Notes under the pieces: generated by a model
Told to the model about the DNA's origin: nothing
What the model saw: only the letters and a program-made list of their open reading frames with translations
Database searches by the model: none
Position numbers and translations under genes: made by a program
Part shown: one piece after another, positions 21,563-33,910 of the stretch
How positions within the stretch are numbered: position 1 is the stretch's first letter
How the letters are laid out: each line of letters starts with the position of its first letter
Assembly: GCA_007026445.1 (NCBI GenBank)
Contig: VDMD01000058.1
Coordinates: 99,522 to 163,521, forward strand
Direction: 5' to 3'
Length of the DNA stretch: 64,000 bases
Source: Schizophyllum amplum
Taxonomy: Eukaryota; Basidiomycota; Agaricomycetes; Agaricales; Schizophyllaceae

Positions 21563-23682
21563 CATCAGTCTTTTGGCCACACAATTGCGAGACATTTGGG
21601 GACTTACGAGGTTGAGCGAAGCTGCCGATGGTAACGTGGAACGTGGCCCAGCCTCTGGAGGCAGCGCGAAACGTTCGACGAGCTTGGGAGCTTGTCCGAA
21701 TGGTTTCCGGAGGCTCGGACGGTTCCCGGAATGGTTCCTGTGAGCTCTGCAGGTTCTCCGAAGTTTGGACCGTATTAAAAATAATTTGGGTAACCTTGCG
21801 AGTTGGCAATAATACTCTTTGTGTCCTCGCAACGTCCTACTCAAAAGCGCAGAAGCCGATGCGACGCTGTCGGCAGGTGCCGTGACTCCTGCGCTTTCCT
21901 ACGCTGCACCCGCCGGTCTCAAGGTTTCACTGCTCCCTCAAGGTGCATTTTGCCCTTATGAATCTCCATGGTCAATTCTCTACTACTCAAAGAATGAGCG
22001 CACTCAGGCTTGACGCCGGCGGCGATTACTCATCATATTCGGACAACAGAGAGCATTCACCTGTGTCGGTGGAGACTCGCCTCACCTGAACTGCATGAGC
22101 ATCGTTGAGCAGAAGACTCAGCGGCGGAGAACAACTCTTCTGGCATGCTGGTAGAGCTCGGTAGAGCGGTGTAAGTATGTGGTGTCTTGCGAGACGGTGC
22201 CTATATTGAATGCGGCCCCAGGCGTGATGAAGACGGTCTGGACTCTGGAGGTCTCAGTCGGCAGCTGGCAGCTGCGCATCGAAATCAAGCAGGGACGCAG
22301 CGCTTGCGTTCATGCAGGAGCAACCGCTTGCTAAAGCTCTGTCAGTATCTATGTAACTCAGGCTCAGTGTCATGGTCAGAGGCACGTCGCGGTTATTGTG
22401 CTTCTTTTGGAACTTTTGGAAGCATCGGTCGCGATTAGTAAGCGGTGACGTCACTTTGCGTCATCTACAGGGCAACAGACGGATAACGCGACCTTCACTT
22501 CTGCTTCTTCCTTCTTCCCCTCATGCCCTCCTCTTCGCCGCGACGACGGAGACACTCGTACTCGTCTTGCACGATAGCTGCAGCGCATCTTTAGCCGACC
22601 TGTCGACCTGGGATCGACGACGTCGAACTCGAGCGAAGAACAGTGCTCAACGATCTCATCGGCTGCTTGCCACTCGACGCTCGGCCCTCGCCTGCGAAAG
22701 CGCTCGATCTTCTTGGCAGCTCAGGTCGTTGTCTTCTACAGTCGATGTTTCTCGCCCACCATCAGTTTCTGTCCAGACGACGCAGGTCGACGGCCTGTAC
22801 GTCCCTAGCAGAGGTTACGATCCGGTGAGCAGAAGGGGCCCTTCACCTTCAATCGCCCTGACGAGCTCATATATGCGCGCATATATGGTGCTTTGAAGGT
22901 CGGGACTGGTCACACGCGCCCGGCTCTCTCAAGACTCGCGGATCTAGGAAGCGTCTGGGCGCACGCTTGCATCACAAAGACCCATATAGTGAGTGGCTCC
23001 ACAGTCGTACCTGCACATTTGACATAGTACTCATTTAGCCTCGACGCGCGCGTCTCAACCTAACAATTGACTTCTCACCACCCCCCTTATCCCGCTCGCA
23101 CGCCGCTCAGCTGCATCACTTGGCCAAGCAGCGATCACTGCGATCTGGAGCTAGTCAGAGGAAGCAGACGAAGGTACGTGTTTCGAGTAAAGACGGAGAA
23201 GCGAATTGACACACTCACAATCCAGGCGACGAGTACGCGACCGACCGACAGGCGAGACGCAGCCCTCATCGGAGCCTGGGGTTCTATGTAGGTTTCTGCA
23301 TTCATATCGTTGCCGGTAGTACGCGTACAGACCACGCCTGTATCTTATATAGCGATAATGCTACATCATATTGTTTTGCATTATCGAGCACAGCGAGCAA
23401 TTATGTCCCTCGGGAGGCCTTGAAAGCCTTCTTGACCTTCAGAGGGCCCGACAGGCTGCTGTATGTACGAAGGCCGTGGAAACGTAGCGAGCCTCCCGAG
23501 CGCTGAAAAACCTGCCGGACCTACCGAGCTTCTGCAACCTGCCGAGCTTGGGTCAACGTGGCGAGTTTCACGCGAGCTCGTTATCATTCCTAACCGTGGA
23601 TATGTAGTATAAGACTACTCGACGTGGGGAGACATTCCGGGCCTCCGACAAGCCTCGGGATGGTGTGGCCAAAAGACTGATG
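21563..23682. mobile_element. Non-autonomous TIR element, copy 1 (about 2.1 kb)
   Basis: The left end CATCAGTCTTTTGGCCACAC is repeated perfectly in inverted orientation at the right end (GTGTGGCCAAAAGACTGATG at 23663-23682). Subterminal regions are rich in GAGCTCG- and CCGGA-type short repeats. The inside has no transposase-like frame. A diverged relative with the same ends and internal order lies at 27793-29760. A convincing target-site duplication was not found: the flanking AT dinucleotides are compatible with a 2-bp one, but could equally be part of the TIR. The superfamily is not assigned. Confidence 0.7.
22868..22887. repeat. Perfect 20-bp palindrome in TIR element copy 1
   Basis: CATATATGCGCGCATATATG is its own reverse complement. 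The same 20 bases are conserved in copy 2 although the surrounding sequence has diverged. Confidence 0.85.
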
Positions 23683-24131
23683 ACTTTAAGACGCTCCGAC
23701 CTCGGTACAGAATCTAGGCACTTCTCTTCTTCTTCTCTTCCACCATCGCCGCTGCCTGTATCTGAGGCAAAAGTTCACTGGTAAGTTCAACCAGTCCCGG
23801 ATCGAGTAAGGTCACGATATCCTCACGTTCTATGCGCATCGGAGGTAGAGGAGATTTAGGAGATAGTACGAAGCGCATCAGGCGCTCTATCGCTGCTCAC
23901 CAACCTGGAGAGTCAGACGCCGCTGATGCTGCTCGCGTCTACTACGGGTAGTTACCGAGCCCAACCCCTCCCGGCATACATATCGGCGCTCACTGCACGA
24001 TTAGTTGGCGACCCTACGTATCTTCCTTCTCACCCTCGTATATATATCCTCACGTACCTCCATCGTCCTTCAAGACGGCCATCCCTCACTCATACACGTC
24101 TTTCACAGAATAGTAGCAACCACATACTACC
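23683..24131. other. Spacer between TIR element and aldo/keto reductase
   Basis: It probably holds the reductase promoter and 5' UTR. Apart from the TATA-like site at 24040, nothing is recognised. Confidence 0.4.
24040..24048 (+). promoter_or_regulatory. TATA-like box of the aldo/keto reductase gene
   Basis: TATATATAT about 90 bp upstream of the predicted ATG at 24132. Position and sequence only; no transcript data. Confidence 0.4.
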
Positions 24132-25735
<1,604 letters not shown>

Positions 25736-26118
25736 GGTCGTCCATCCTGAAATGTTATCCCGGAAAGCAGATTTCAGAGTAGGAAAGATAGAGAATAGAG
25801 TAGGAGACATAGGCTAAGAAGTTTGATTGGCAGCGCTGTTGTATACTTTCTGGCAAGCACACAAATTGATACATGTTGCGTGTAATTCTGGGTAAGCGCT
25901 TTCCTCACGAAATTCGTTCCTTCATTCCTTTAACATAATAAAATAGCGAGTAATACTTATGTCAGAGCAGCCCTTCCCTGAATATCAATATTGAATAAAT
26001 AAGGTGATAAAGATGTGTTCGTGGCGGAGGTCTTTCGTCAATCTTCAGTACATGAGAGGCTTGATCTGCTACTTCGTCAGCCTCCGAAAGCAATCACATT
26101 ATACACCCACGTACCTCA
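25736..26118. other. Convergent intergenic region
   Basis: An AT-richer 383-bp spacer between the reductase and the DPBB gene, presumably holding both 3' UTRs. Nothing else is recognised. Confidence 0.4.
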
Positions 26119-26937
26119 TCACTGACGGCTGTTCCAGTGGCGCTTGTACTCTGAGCGGCGGCGGCTCGGGATCACCAGCGCACCGTCCTGGCAGATATAC
26201 GGCGCAGGGACCGCGCCATTGTTCTGCCAGATCCCCGACCCGCAGATCTCCCACGAGTTCGGGTTCGGGCAGCGGATGGCACCCTCGGTCGTGCAGGCTT
26301 CGCCAGCGCTGCCACCCCCGGTGGCCGTCGTGGTCGTCGGCGGCGCGGTCGTGGTGGGCGCAGCGGTCGTCACAGGTGGCGAGGTCGGCTGCAGAACGCC
26401 GGAGGAGATGCCGCTCAGCCAGTCCCAGGTGATGGCGAAGCGCTCGTTGGGCGGCGCGAGGGCATCAAAGGCAGCGCGGGAGAGGTCGAGGTCGAAGCCG
26501 GTGCAGCCACCGCAGCGGTCACTAACGGTGAGGTCGACGGACTTGTCGCCGTCTGTGACGATGTGAGAGTCTAGGCAAGGGTCACGAACGACAACTTACA
26601 GTAGGCGCGAATCTGTGTGCCACAGATGGGGTTCAAGTTCGGGTTTGCGACGGCACCCCTGAAAGAAATGTAAGAAGCAGGAAAAATCGCAGGCAAACGA
26701 CAATTCATACGGGTAGCCATCGAAGACGGTCTCGGGTACAGCGACGACCATCTGGTCGGGTGTGTTGACGGGACCGCAAGCGCTGGGACCAACGTTGTAC
26801 CAGGTGCCTTTAGTCGATGTCAGTCACAAGCACAAGGGAATACGAGGGGAACCTAGCTCACCGTCACCCGCGTGGCTACCCGTAGTGGCAGAGACAACAG
26901 TCGCGGCGGCGAGGAAAGACAGCGCAAAGAAGACCAT
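26119..26937 (-). CDS. Secreted DPBB (RlpA/expansin-like) protein with Cys-rich C-terminal domain
   Basis: The signal peptide is MVFFALSFLAAATVVSATTG (Met at 26937). After a first intron the double-psi beta-barrel begins GTWYNVGPSACGPVNTPDQMVVAVPETVFDGYPGAVANPNLNPICGTQIRAYY. It continues IVTDGDKSVDLTVSDRCGGCTGFDLDLSRAAFDALAPP, where the SDRCGGC...DLDLS signature is that of RlpA/barwin/expansin-like barrels, and then ITWDWL. A Thr/Pro linker (TTAAPTTTAPPTTTTATGGG) leads to a small Cys-rich domain (ACTTEGAIRCPNPNSWEICGSGIWQNN...YICQDG), probably carbohydrate-binding. Stop at 26119. Such proteins act outside the cell on wall polysaccharides, loosening or binding, without confirmed hydrolase activity. 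Three introns, at 26.58, 26.68 and 26.85 kb, have canonical borders. Confidence 0.88.
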
Positions 26938-27792
26938 GATAATTTACGGAAGGGAAAGAATGAACGTCGGGCTGGAAGGAAAGTAAAGAAGGGAAGAGGA
27001 TGCAGTCCAGGGATGCAGCCGCTGTCTTATATATGATCGTCGCGGTCAGGGTGCGGCCACGGGCGGGCGACTTTTTTTGCAGCTAATGGCTGGGCCCAAT
27101 CGTCGGGGGCGTACAGAGGTGGAGCCCTGGTGGAGCCATGCGTAGTTTCATCGGCGGAGCGGGTCAAGGCGCGACGACGGCCAGAGGCCACTGCAGATGG
27201 ATGCGGTTGCGGCCGTGGCGGGCGCCCGGAATAGACCATCGACATCCGAGAGAGGTAGAGGGAAGCTCGGCAAAATGCGTCGCAGACTGAGAGATGGGGC
27301 TCATCAGGGGCTCATGCAGCACGATATTCGCAATTTGCGAGCATGACCGTGTGCCAGTGACTCCGACTCCGAATCCGACTCTGAGAGCTCAAGCGGGTGA
27401 AAGCGAGAGCTGAGTTAGGGTGACAGCCGACGGTGTCGTCTCCGTAACCTCCACGTCGTGCAGGTCATGTCTTGCGACCACAGCTTGTAATTTTGGGCAG
27501 GAGCACGAATGCGCTGGTATAGGATGATTGCTCGTCAGAGCGGTGACTCTGATATTGGCCATGCCGGCAATCACCGACCTATTTGCTCATGCGTGCCGAA
27601 CAGCTGTCCACAAACATCATTCGTCAAAGACTCTTCTCATTAATATTGGATCACTACCTCGTCGGCGTTAACGGGACCCAGACTTTCCAGAACACAATCA
27701 GTAACGCCGACCGAGCCAACCGAAAGGTGAAGACCGATGCATGATAATTTCTTCGGTGCGACATGCCTCGCGGATTCCATGACGGGCCACTT
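26938..27792. other. Promoter of the DPBB gene and spacer to TIR element copy 2
   Basis: No gene is supported. A TATA-like site lies at 27028 (separate entry). The rest is unremarkable until the left end of the second TIR element. Confidence 0.4.
27028..27034 (-). promoter_or_regulatory. TATA-like box of the DPBB gene
   Basis: TATATA (coding strand ATATATAAG) about 90 bp upstream of the start codon at 26937. Inferred from sequence and spacing only. Confidence 0.45.
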
Positions 27793-28952
27793 CAGTCTTT
27801 TGCCCACACAATTCCGAGGCATTCGGCGACTTACGAGGTTGAACGAAGCTCCTGACGGTAGCCCGAAACCTAGACCAGCCTCGCGAGGTTGCCGGAAAGG
27901 TTTGACAAGCTCGCGAGCTTGTCCGAAAGGTTTTCGTGGGCTTGGATGGTTCCCGGAATGGTTTAGATAGGCTCCGTAGCTTTGCCGAAGTTTGGCACGT
28001 ATGTAGAATTATTATAGGACTCTTGCGACCCGGGGGGATGTTATCGGTGTCCTTTCAACGTCGTCTCAGCATCCTATATGGTAGTAGGTGATACGTACGA
28101 CCTGGCAGTTGCCGCCAGTGACCAGTCTCGAGGTTCTACTCCTCTCTCAGGTCGTACCTTGCCATTTGAAGTCACCATAAGGCTCACCCCTTTAGACATT
28201 ATTTACTACCACTACCATCAATTGCAACTTGACGAGCTCGCCGCGCGCTCTCAAGAAACGCTTGACAGCGAAAATTACCTTTTCCGGACGACAAAGACGC
28301 CAACTGGGGGTGTCAGCAATTTGGTCGAGTGGCATGGGCATCGATGAGTGCGTAGTGTCGCGGCTAGACGGGGCCCGACGCTAGTGAAGCAAATCCAGGG
28401 ATACGTGACCTCTAATCTTCATGTTGCTCAAGTCATGGCCGCGAACAAGGCGCGTCGGGCAAAGCGGTCTTGTACTTCGGTGCCTATTTCGGAACCATCG
28501 AAGAAGAAGAACGCTGACGTCACTCCGCGCCATTGACTTTCAGGGCGACAAACGGAAAAGGCGACTTCTGCTTCTTCCTTCTTCCCCCCATGTCCTCATT
28601 CTCGTCGCGACAATGGCAACACTTGCGTTCAGTTCTCGCATGACGGCTTCAGCACTATCTCAAACAACGGGGCGCCCTAGGATCGACGATGTCGAGCTCG
28701 AGCAGTGCACAGAGTGCTCGACAGTTTCATAGGCCGCTTGCGACTCGCGTCTCCTCGATGGCGACGCTCGGCTCTCACTCGCGGAAGTGCTCTGTCTCTT
28801 TGGTTGCTCTGGCTATAGTCCTCTCGCAGTCGTTGGCGCTCGCTCACCGTCATCTTCTGGCATACGACGCAGGTCGACGAACTGTACGTCCTCAACAACG
28901 GTCCGATTTGGTGAGCAGAAGGAATCTTCGTCTATAGTTGTGTTTGCGAGCT

Positions 28953-28972
28953 CATATATGCGCGCATATATG
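28953..28972. repeat. Perfect 20-bp palindrome in TIR element copy 2
   Basis: Identical to the palindrome at 22868-22887 in copy 1. Confidence 0.85.
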
Positions 28973-29141
28973 GCCCTTTGAAGCTCGGAATGCACTTACC
29001 GTCGTGTTCTGAAGACTTGACGGCTCAAAGACCCACAATGTGAGTCGCTTCCACCGTCGTGCTAGCCAATCTGACGTAGTACTTCTTTAGGGTCGGCTCG
29101 CGCGTCTCAAACGACTGATTGATTGCCGTGAATCTATCCAA

Positions 29142-29169
<28 letters not shown>
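29142..29169. repeat. Homopolymer of 28 C
   Basis: An uninterrupted C run inside TIR element copy 2. Copy 1 has only a six-base C run at the matching place (near 23080). The assembled length is unreliable for any platform. Confidence 0.9.
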
Positions 29170-29172
<3 letters not shown>

Positions 29173-29929
29173 CGCCAGAACGTCGCTCTACTTCACTTCG
29201 TTAAGCAGCAATCACTGCAATTCAGAGGTGGTCAAACAAAGCAGACCAAGGTACGTGCTATAGAAGATACGGAGAAGTGAATTGACGTGCTCGCAATCCA
29301 GGCGACGAATACACGACGGGCCGAAAGGCGAGATCCAGACCTTGTTGGAGCCTGAGGCCTGAGAGGCCTGATGTCCTACGTAGACTTCTCCTCTGATATC
29401 GTCGCTCATAGTACGTCTGTATGTAGTATATGTCAATGCCAGATTCTATCATTTTGCATCAATGAGGACTGTGAACAATGGTGCCTCTCCAGAGGCCTTG
29501 AATGCCTATCAGACCTGCTGAGGACCCAATAGTCTACCGTACGTGCGAAGGCCGGGGAAACCTAGCGAACCTCCCAAGGCTTCGAAAACCTGCCGGACCT
29601 GTCGAGCTTCGACAACCTGCCGAGTTTCGGTCAACGCGGCGAGTTTCGCACAAGCTCGTCATTATTCCTAATGCTGGATATGTTGCATAAGACTACAAGA
29701 CTTTCGGAGACATTCCGGGCCTCTGACAAGCCTCCGAACTTTGTGGCCAAAAGACTGATGTCGTCGGCCTGTCACCGTACTAACCTGGTTCGTCGTCCTC
29801 TGCCGCCCGTTGGCAGAGATCTCCCGTTGGTACATAGGCTCACATATATTGTCTCTTCCGACTCAGCTCCAAGGTCCCCGCTGACATGCGCAAGTTGGAC
29901 GTTCTCGGTGGGCATCATCACCTCTCAGT

Positions 29930-30975
29930 ACCACGTCACGCACCTTGTCCATCACCAAGGCGCGCGAGTAGAGAAGGATGAGAGATGTCAGGTCGTTATA
30001 TAGCGGGTCGTCAGTAGAGTTCCGAGCCAAAGCGGGATTCTTACCCGCACATGGTTGACTGAGCCAGGCTTGTGATGCGTGTATGGCAGCGGCGAGTGCA
30101 CGACGGTCGGACGAGGGTCTGGGAGGCAAGTCAGATTGCACCAAAAGCAGATCAAAGCGATAGAGGGGAATGATGGAGCCTGAGTTGCTCACTCTTGTAG
30201 TTCAGATTGAATCATGCCGTACGAGTCACGACGAGTCAATTAATGTCTGCGTGAGCTGCGCGGCGCGCCTTCCTGTGAAGGATCGTCAGCGAGGCGTACA
30301 GATGATGGGAAATCAGGCTCAACTTGCTGGGATCGACGACGTCAGTTGTAGATATCTCCTCAAGGGCAATGTCGAGGAACTCCTGGACGAGCAGCTAGGC
30401 TCGTGTGGAGTCGTCTAGGGGTGTGGATGATAACAAAGAGCCGCAAGTGCGAAGGCCAAGTACTGGACGCGGCGCCCAATGTCGCGGTAAAGCGCACAAG
30501 GGCTCAGTCTGCCCACGCTTGACCGGTGGAGTCACGCGACGCGAGACGGATGACGTGAGCTGCAAAGAAGTAAGTCGTACTTCGTCCGGAATGAGCAGAC
30601 ACGCACGGAGATGAACAGCTTGCGCGACGCAAGCATAGGTGTCCCCCGTTGGACAGAGTCGGTAGTAAGGCCGAGCATGCGGTCGCGGAACGCCTGCCCA
30701 TGGTAAGTATGTTCTGCGGGGCGGTTTTGACGACGGCTGTATGCGCGCCAAAAATGTGCACGGCGATCCCGTCGCCATCACCGGGGAGTAGAGGGACAAT
30801 AAGACCCCAGGCGAGCGGGGGCATTTGCGGGTGTCGGCGTTCCCCCTGGGCCTATGCAACTGTGATGAGCTTCACGAGCGTCAGAGATTGAAAAGACAAG
30901 GTGTTGAGCAACGCACTTGATGACATTTATTCCCGATGTCGCTCGGGCTGAGCGACGGCAGGAACCTCCGTCCAT
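29930..30975 (-). pseudogene. Karyopherin 5' fragment, broken (copy at 30 kb)
   Basis: This matches the first about 250 codons of the karyopherin gene at 40533-35570. The start equivalent is at 30975. It retains MPPLAWGLIVPLL, GAHTAVVKT, QLTSSVIRLASRDSTGQAWADWAL, RPSSDRRALAAAIHASQAWLSQ and a last piece NDLTSLILLYSRALVMDKV near 29940. An in-frame TAG replaces a Lys codon in the DSTRAK segment near 30400, several junctions are out of frame, and nothing of the rest of the karyopherin follows. It is head-to-head with the F1 gene at 31110. The same TAG is present in the copy at 57 kb, so the copies share a dead ancestor. Confidence 0.75.
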
Positions 30976-31059
30976 CGCGTTAAGCGCCCGCGATGGTTGA
31001 TCGAGACAACATGTTACCTCGGAAATAGCCGATGCCATAGGTCACGGTGGGTCACACAT

Positions 31060-31109
31060 GTTGAACTCGGCGCTTATGTGAGCGGCTTGCTCCTAAACTA
31101 CCACGAAAA
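31060..31109 (+). promoter_or_regulatory. Conserved 5' leader motif of B-type F1 gene
   Basis: It contains TTGAACTCGGCGCTTATGTG, then AGCGGCTT and CTCCTAAACTACCACGAAAA directly before the ATG. Close versions precede the F1 genes at 43522 and 56910. Only the CTCCTAAAC part is kept at 33911. Confidence 0.6.
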
Positions 31110-31997
31110 ATGAAATTTTTCACCAGCGATATCAGGCCTGCGGTGCGCTGATCTGGTATCCTCGTTGCTTGAACGCAAATGCGAGCTGACCGCCAACTTT
31201 GCAGTCGCTGTTTCCCGATCTGCAGATCGCCTACTTCATATATGGCTCAAACCACTGGCTCTTCTCGTATTGCCTCTGCCTCAGCGACCATAGGAATCTG
31301 GAAGCGGATGCACGGCTCCGGAACGCGCTCATTCAGCCATTCAAAAATCTGCTGGACAGCCTCGAACCCTACTTCCTCCGCATGGCCGACACCTGGTCAG
31401 CTTTTGTCGAGGTCTGCGATGCTTACCGCGCAGCCCTTCCACCGCTGCTCGACGTGGACACTCTCGAAACCCATCTGAAACGCATCCAGCGGGGGTACGA
31501 GGCTGTTCTACTACGCATAGACGATCTCTCGCTCGCCGGTGCTCGGACGCGTGATTCACTTCGGGCGTTCGACGACAGCATCACGCATTATTTGGCCAAT
31601 GCGCCCATCATCAATCGCCTCACGCGCTGTCTTGACTTGGACTGCTACCGGAACGATACAGGGGCGGATTATCTGCGAAATGTCATATCGCAAATCCAAC
31701 CTTTTGACCGCGACTCGGAGTTCATCGTGTCGATGAAGAGCGCCGTCTCCGATGCAATCAAGTCCTTGCCCGTGACGCTGGTGAAGATGCGTGCACTTGA
31801 GGTAGTGGATCGAACCAGCGTCAGCGACGACATCGGGTTCACGCGATCTATGGTCACAATCTGGGTCGGCAAAGATAAGCGAAGAGCCAACATGGTGAAG
31901 ACATATGATAAAGAGTATGTTTTCTCACTCCGACTCGGTGGGCATGAGGTGCTTACCCTTCCCTTTTTCTAGAATACACGAGGGTAACCGTTATTGA
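31110..31997 (+). CDS. F1 family orphan gene (B-type), 31-kb copy
   Basis: Exon 1 is MKFFTSDIRPA (31110-31142). Intron 1 is 31143-31204 in phase 0. Exon 2 starts SLFPDLQIAYFIYGSNHW and is helical throughout, with LNALIQPFKNLL-like amphipathic helices, YFLRMADTWSAFVEVCDAYRAALPPLLDVDTLETH, GYEAVLLRIDDLSLAGARTRDSLRAFDDSITHYLANAPIINRLTRCLD and MKSAVSDAIKSLPVTLVKMRAL. An intron at 31915-31972 leads to a short end (exon join E, then IHEGNRY, stop 31995-31997). Retention of that intron would end at 31972. The spliced end is conserved in the inverted copy (ELHEGNRY), which supports it. No known domain, no signal peptide. Function unknown. Confidence 0.75.
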
Positions 31998-32969
31998 TAC
32001 CATGTCCACGTCGGATCATCACCTTTGTACTAGCCAGTTTCAACTTTTCGTCTGTTGTTGCTTGTGTGCTAAGGACCGTTAGTCTGAGCCTACTACTGAA
32101 AGTAACCCCTAAGCGAAACCGGCCCCCTCAACGAAACACCCGGATGGCGTCGTCCAGAAGTCTCCGAATATTCCAAGAAAATCATGTGATGTATATGCAG
32201 GTATCAGATGTATGCACACAAAATTTCAGACCAATAGCTGCACTGCGTAGCACAGACTGCCATGAACAGGAGGGTGACCTCTATCGACCAGAATACGACA
32301 GGTTCTGCAAGCTTGCAGGACAATCCGCTCGATTCACCTCTCCAAACGTTGTATGTAGTCTTATTGGACCTAGATAGACCTTCCTACAAGACCTCACAGT
32401 GAACGAGCAGGCGAGTCGTTTACTATGGCGGGTGTTTCGCTGAGGGGTACAACCGGGGTTCCCACCCTCACGCTTCCTCCCCCTCCCCTTTGCTCAAATC
32501 ACCGCCGATTCCTCTGAGATTATTTATACGTATACTAGACGATAGACACAATCGATTCACAAATTTTGAGCCTATATCGTGAGAGTGACTGAGCGAGCGT
32601 GGGCCGATTCGTGAGATCGTTTCGTTCATAGGTTACTTTCAGTATACTTTGGTATTTAGTTCGCTAACGGCATGTGGCGCGGAACAGAGTGAGGGCTAAG
32701 TGTTTGTAGTGAGCGTATTTGCCCTCAGTAAATGGGCCGGGGGAAAACCGATGCGGCGCTACTGGGAAAGCCAGGGTGGCAACGACGCAGTCATGACTAA
32801 GTAATACCTGCCACTTGAGACGTTCATACAAAGAAGGGCGCCGCGAAAGAAGGGCGCCGCGGCCCGTGGTACGTTACGCAGCACTCTAACAGTATCTCAA
32901 AGGTCGCCCGAGCTGGTATCGCATTCAACGTGTCTCTGTTGGCCTCACATCGTTTGGTTGCTCAAATTA

Positions 32970-33105
32970 GTGTCTGCGGCCTTGAAGTTACTGCCAAGTC
33001 TCGCCGCCTCGCCGGATTTCACCACGTGGATCATCTGCCCTACCCGACTGCCAATATTCAGAGCTTGATGCTGTCTCGGTCGACCATCGCGGGCGCTGAA
33101 CGCTG
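32970..33105 (+). pseudogene. Remnant of karyopherin 5' flank
   Basis: A stretch of about 130 bp resembles, in this orientation, the region upstream of the karyopherin gene (reverse complement of about 40690-40555): ACTGCCAAGTCT, TTCACCACGTG and GACCATCGCGGGCGCT occur in the same order. Coding sequence beyond the first codons is missing. Confidence 0.6.
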
Positions 33106-33109
33106 CGAG

Positions 33110-33590
33110 ATGCGAGAATGAGAGGGGAAAGGAGGAGGCGAGGGAAAGGTGTAAGGAGGAGCGGAGGAGGGGAAGCGAGGGCGTGAGTGTGAGTGAGCGA
33201 GGGGGCGAATGAGGTTGAAATGAGCGGAGACGTGAGGGAGAAGCGAGAGAGGGGCAGAGGACGGAGGACTCGAGACGAAAACGAGCAGGGTGTGAAGGGG
33301 ATATATGATAAATGAAGTGGAAGTGGAGCGAGATGAGGAAGATGAGAGGAAGACGGCGGAGAGAGGGAAGGTGTAAGAGTCGAGAAGGAGCGGAGACGCA
33401 AAGGAGTTTGAAGGGACGACAAGAGTGCAGGCGCGAGGAAGGGGAAGAGTGAGGAGGCAAGAAGGAGTGGACTGGAAGTAAGCAAGAAGAAAGCAGGGAT
33501 ATGACGGAGGAAGAGGGCGACATGAGCGGGTGCGTGTGAGAAGGGACGTGAGAGAGGGAGAGGTGGGGCGAGAGAGAGGGGCATGAAGGG
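33110..33590 (+). repeat. Long purine-rich (GA) tract
   Basis: For about 480 bp the plus strand is mostly G and A, with many GAGAGG, GGAAGG and GAGGAG words and few pyrimidines. No simple repeat unit fits. On the minus strand it yields artificial Ser/Pro/Leu-rich frames. Confidence 0.8.
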
Positions 33591-33890
33591 AGCAATAATT
33601 AAGCAGATGAATATTAATGAACGAATGATTCAATGGAACAATCGAGGGTACGCCGAGCGAGGCGGTGGCGCAAATCCGGAATTCGTGAGTGGGCCCCTGC
33701 GAGTGGAAAAGAGAGAAGGCAAGGGGTGCCGGTGAGCTCGAGGGGGACAAAGCCCCTGGAGAGACGCAGGAAGAGAAACAAACTCGGGCGACGATTTGTG
33801 CAGGGTTCGGAAAGCCCCTATTACCTCGGAGCTTGCCGGACTTGAAGTCATGTGGGCATGTGGTTGATGACAAATGCGTAATCAGACCTT

Positions 33891-33910
33891 CTCCTAAACC
33901 ATCGCAAAAA
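33891..33910 (+). promoter_or_regulatory. Short form of the conserved F1 leader motif
   Basis: CTCCTAAACCATCGCAAAAA directly before the ATG at 33911. It matches the last part of the leaders at 31090, 43502 and 56911. The more distal GCTTATGT part is not obvious here. Confidence 0.55.

Larger units (their letters stand above)
27793..29760. mobile_element. Non-autonomous TIR element, copy 2 (about 2.0 kb)
   Basis: The left end CAGTCTTTTGCCCACACAAT matches copy 1 with one change. The right end TTTGTGGCCAAAAGACTG plus ATG matches copy 1 in inverted orientation. The internal order also agrees with copy 1: a GACGTCACT block, CTTCTGCTTCTTCCTTCTTC, GGATCGACGA-GTCGA, GACGCAGGTCGACG, the 20-bp palindrome, and GGAGAAG-GAATTGAC near the right end. 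Identity looks well below 90%, so the two copies are old relative to each other. No transposase frame is seen. The C28 tract at 29142 is specific to this copy. Confidence 0.68.
30100..32095. repeat. Inverted segmental duplication, left arm
   Basis: This arm contains the karyopherin fragment and the F1 gene at 31110. It matches 55910-57957 in inverted orientation over its whole length, including introns, 5' flanks and about 100 bp of 3' flank, with scattered substitutions and small indels. Borders are by-eye estimates of where similarity stops. Confidence 0.75.
32096..33890. other. Gene-free stretch with remnant and purine-rich tract
   Basis: No complete gene is supported. It holds a remnant of the karyopherin 5' flank (32970-33105) and a long purine-rich strand (33110-33590), both listed separately. 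The minus-strand open frames of 198-271 codons across the purine tract are composition artefacts. Confidence 0.5.

Noticed and set aside
28348..28536. Short basic protein inside TIR element copy 2
   Set aside because: The frame is not conserved in copy 1, so it is unlikely to be an element-encoded protein.
32945..33873. Minus-strand frames of 198-271 codons rich in Ser/Pro/Leu
   Set aside because: They are products of the purine-rich tract, which removes stop codons in all minus frames; no hydrophobic pattern or homology supports them.
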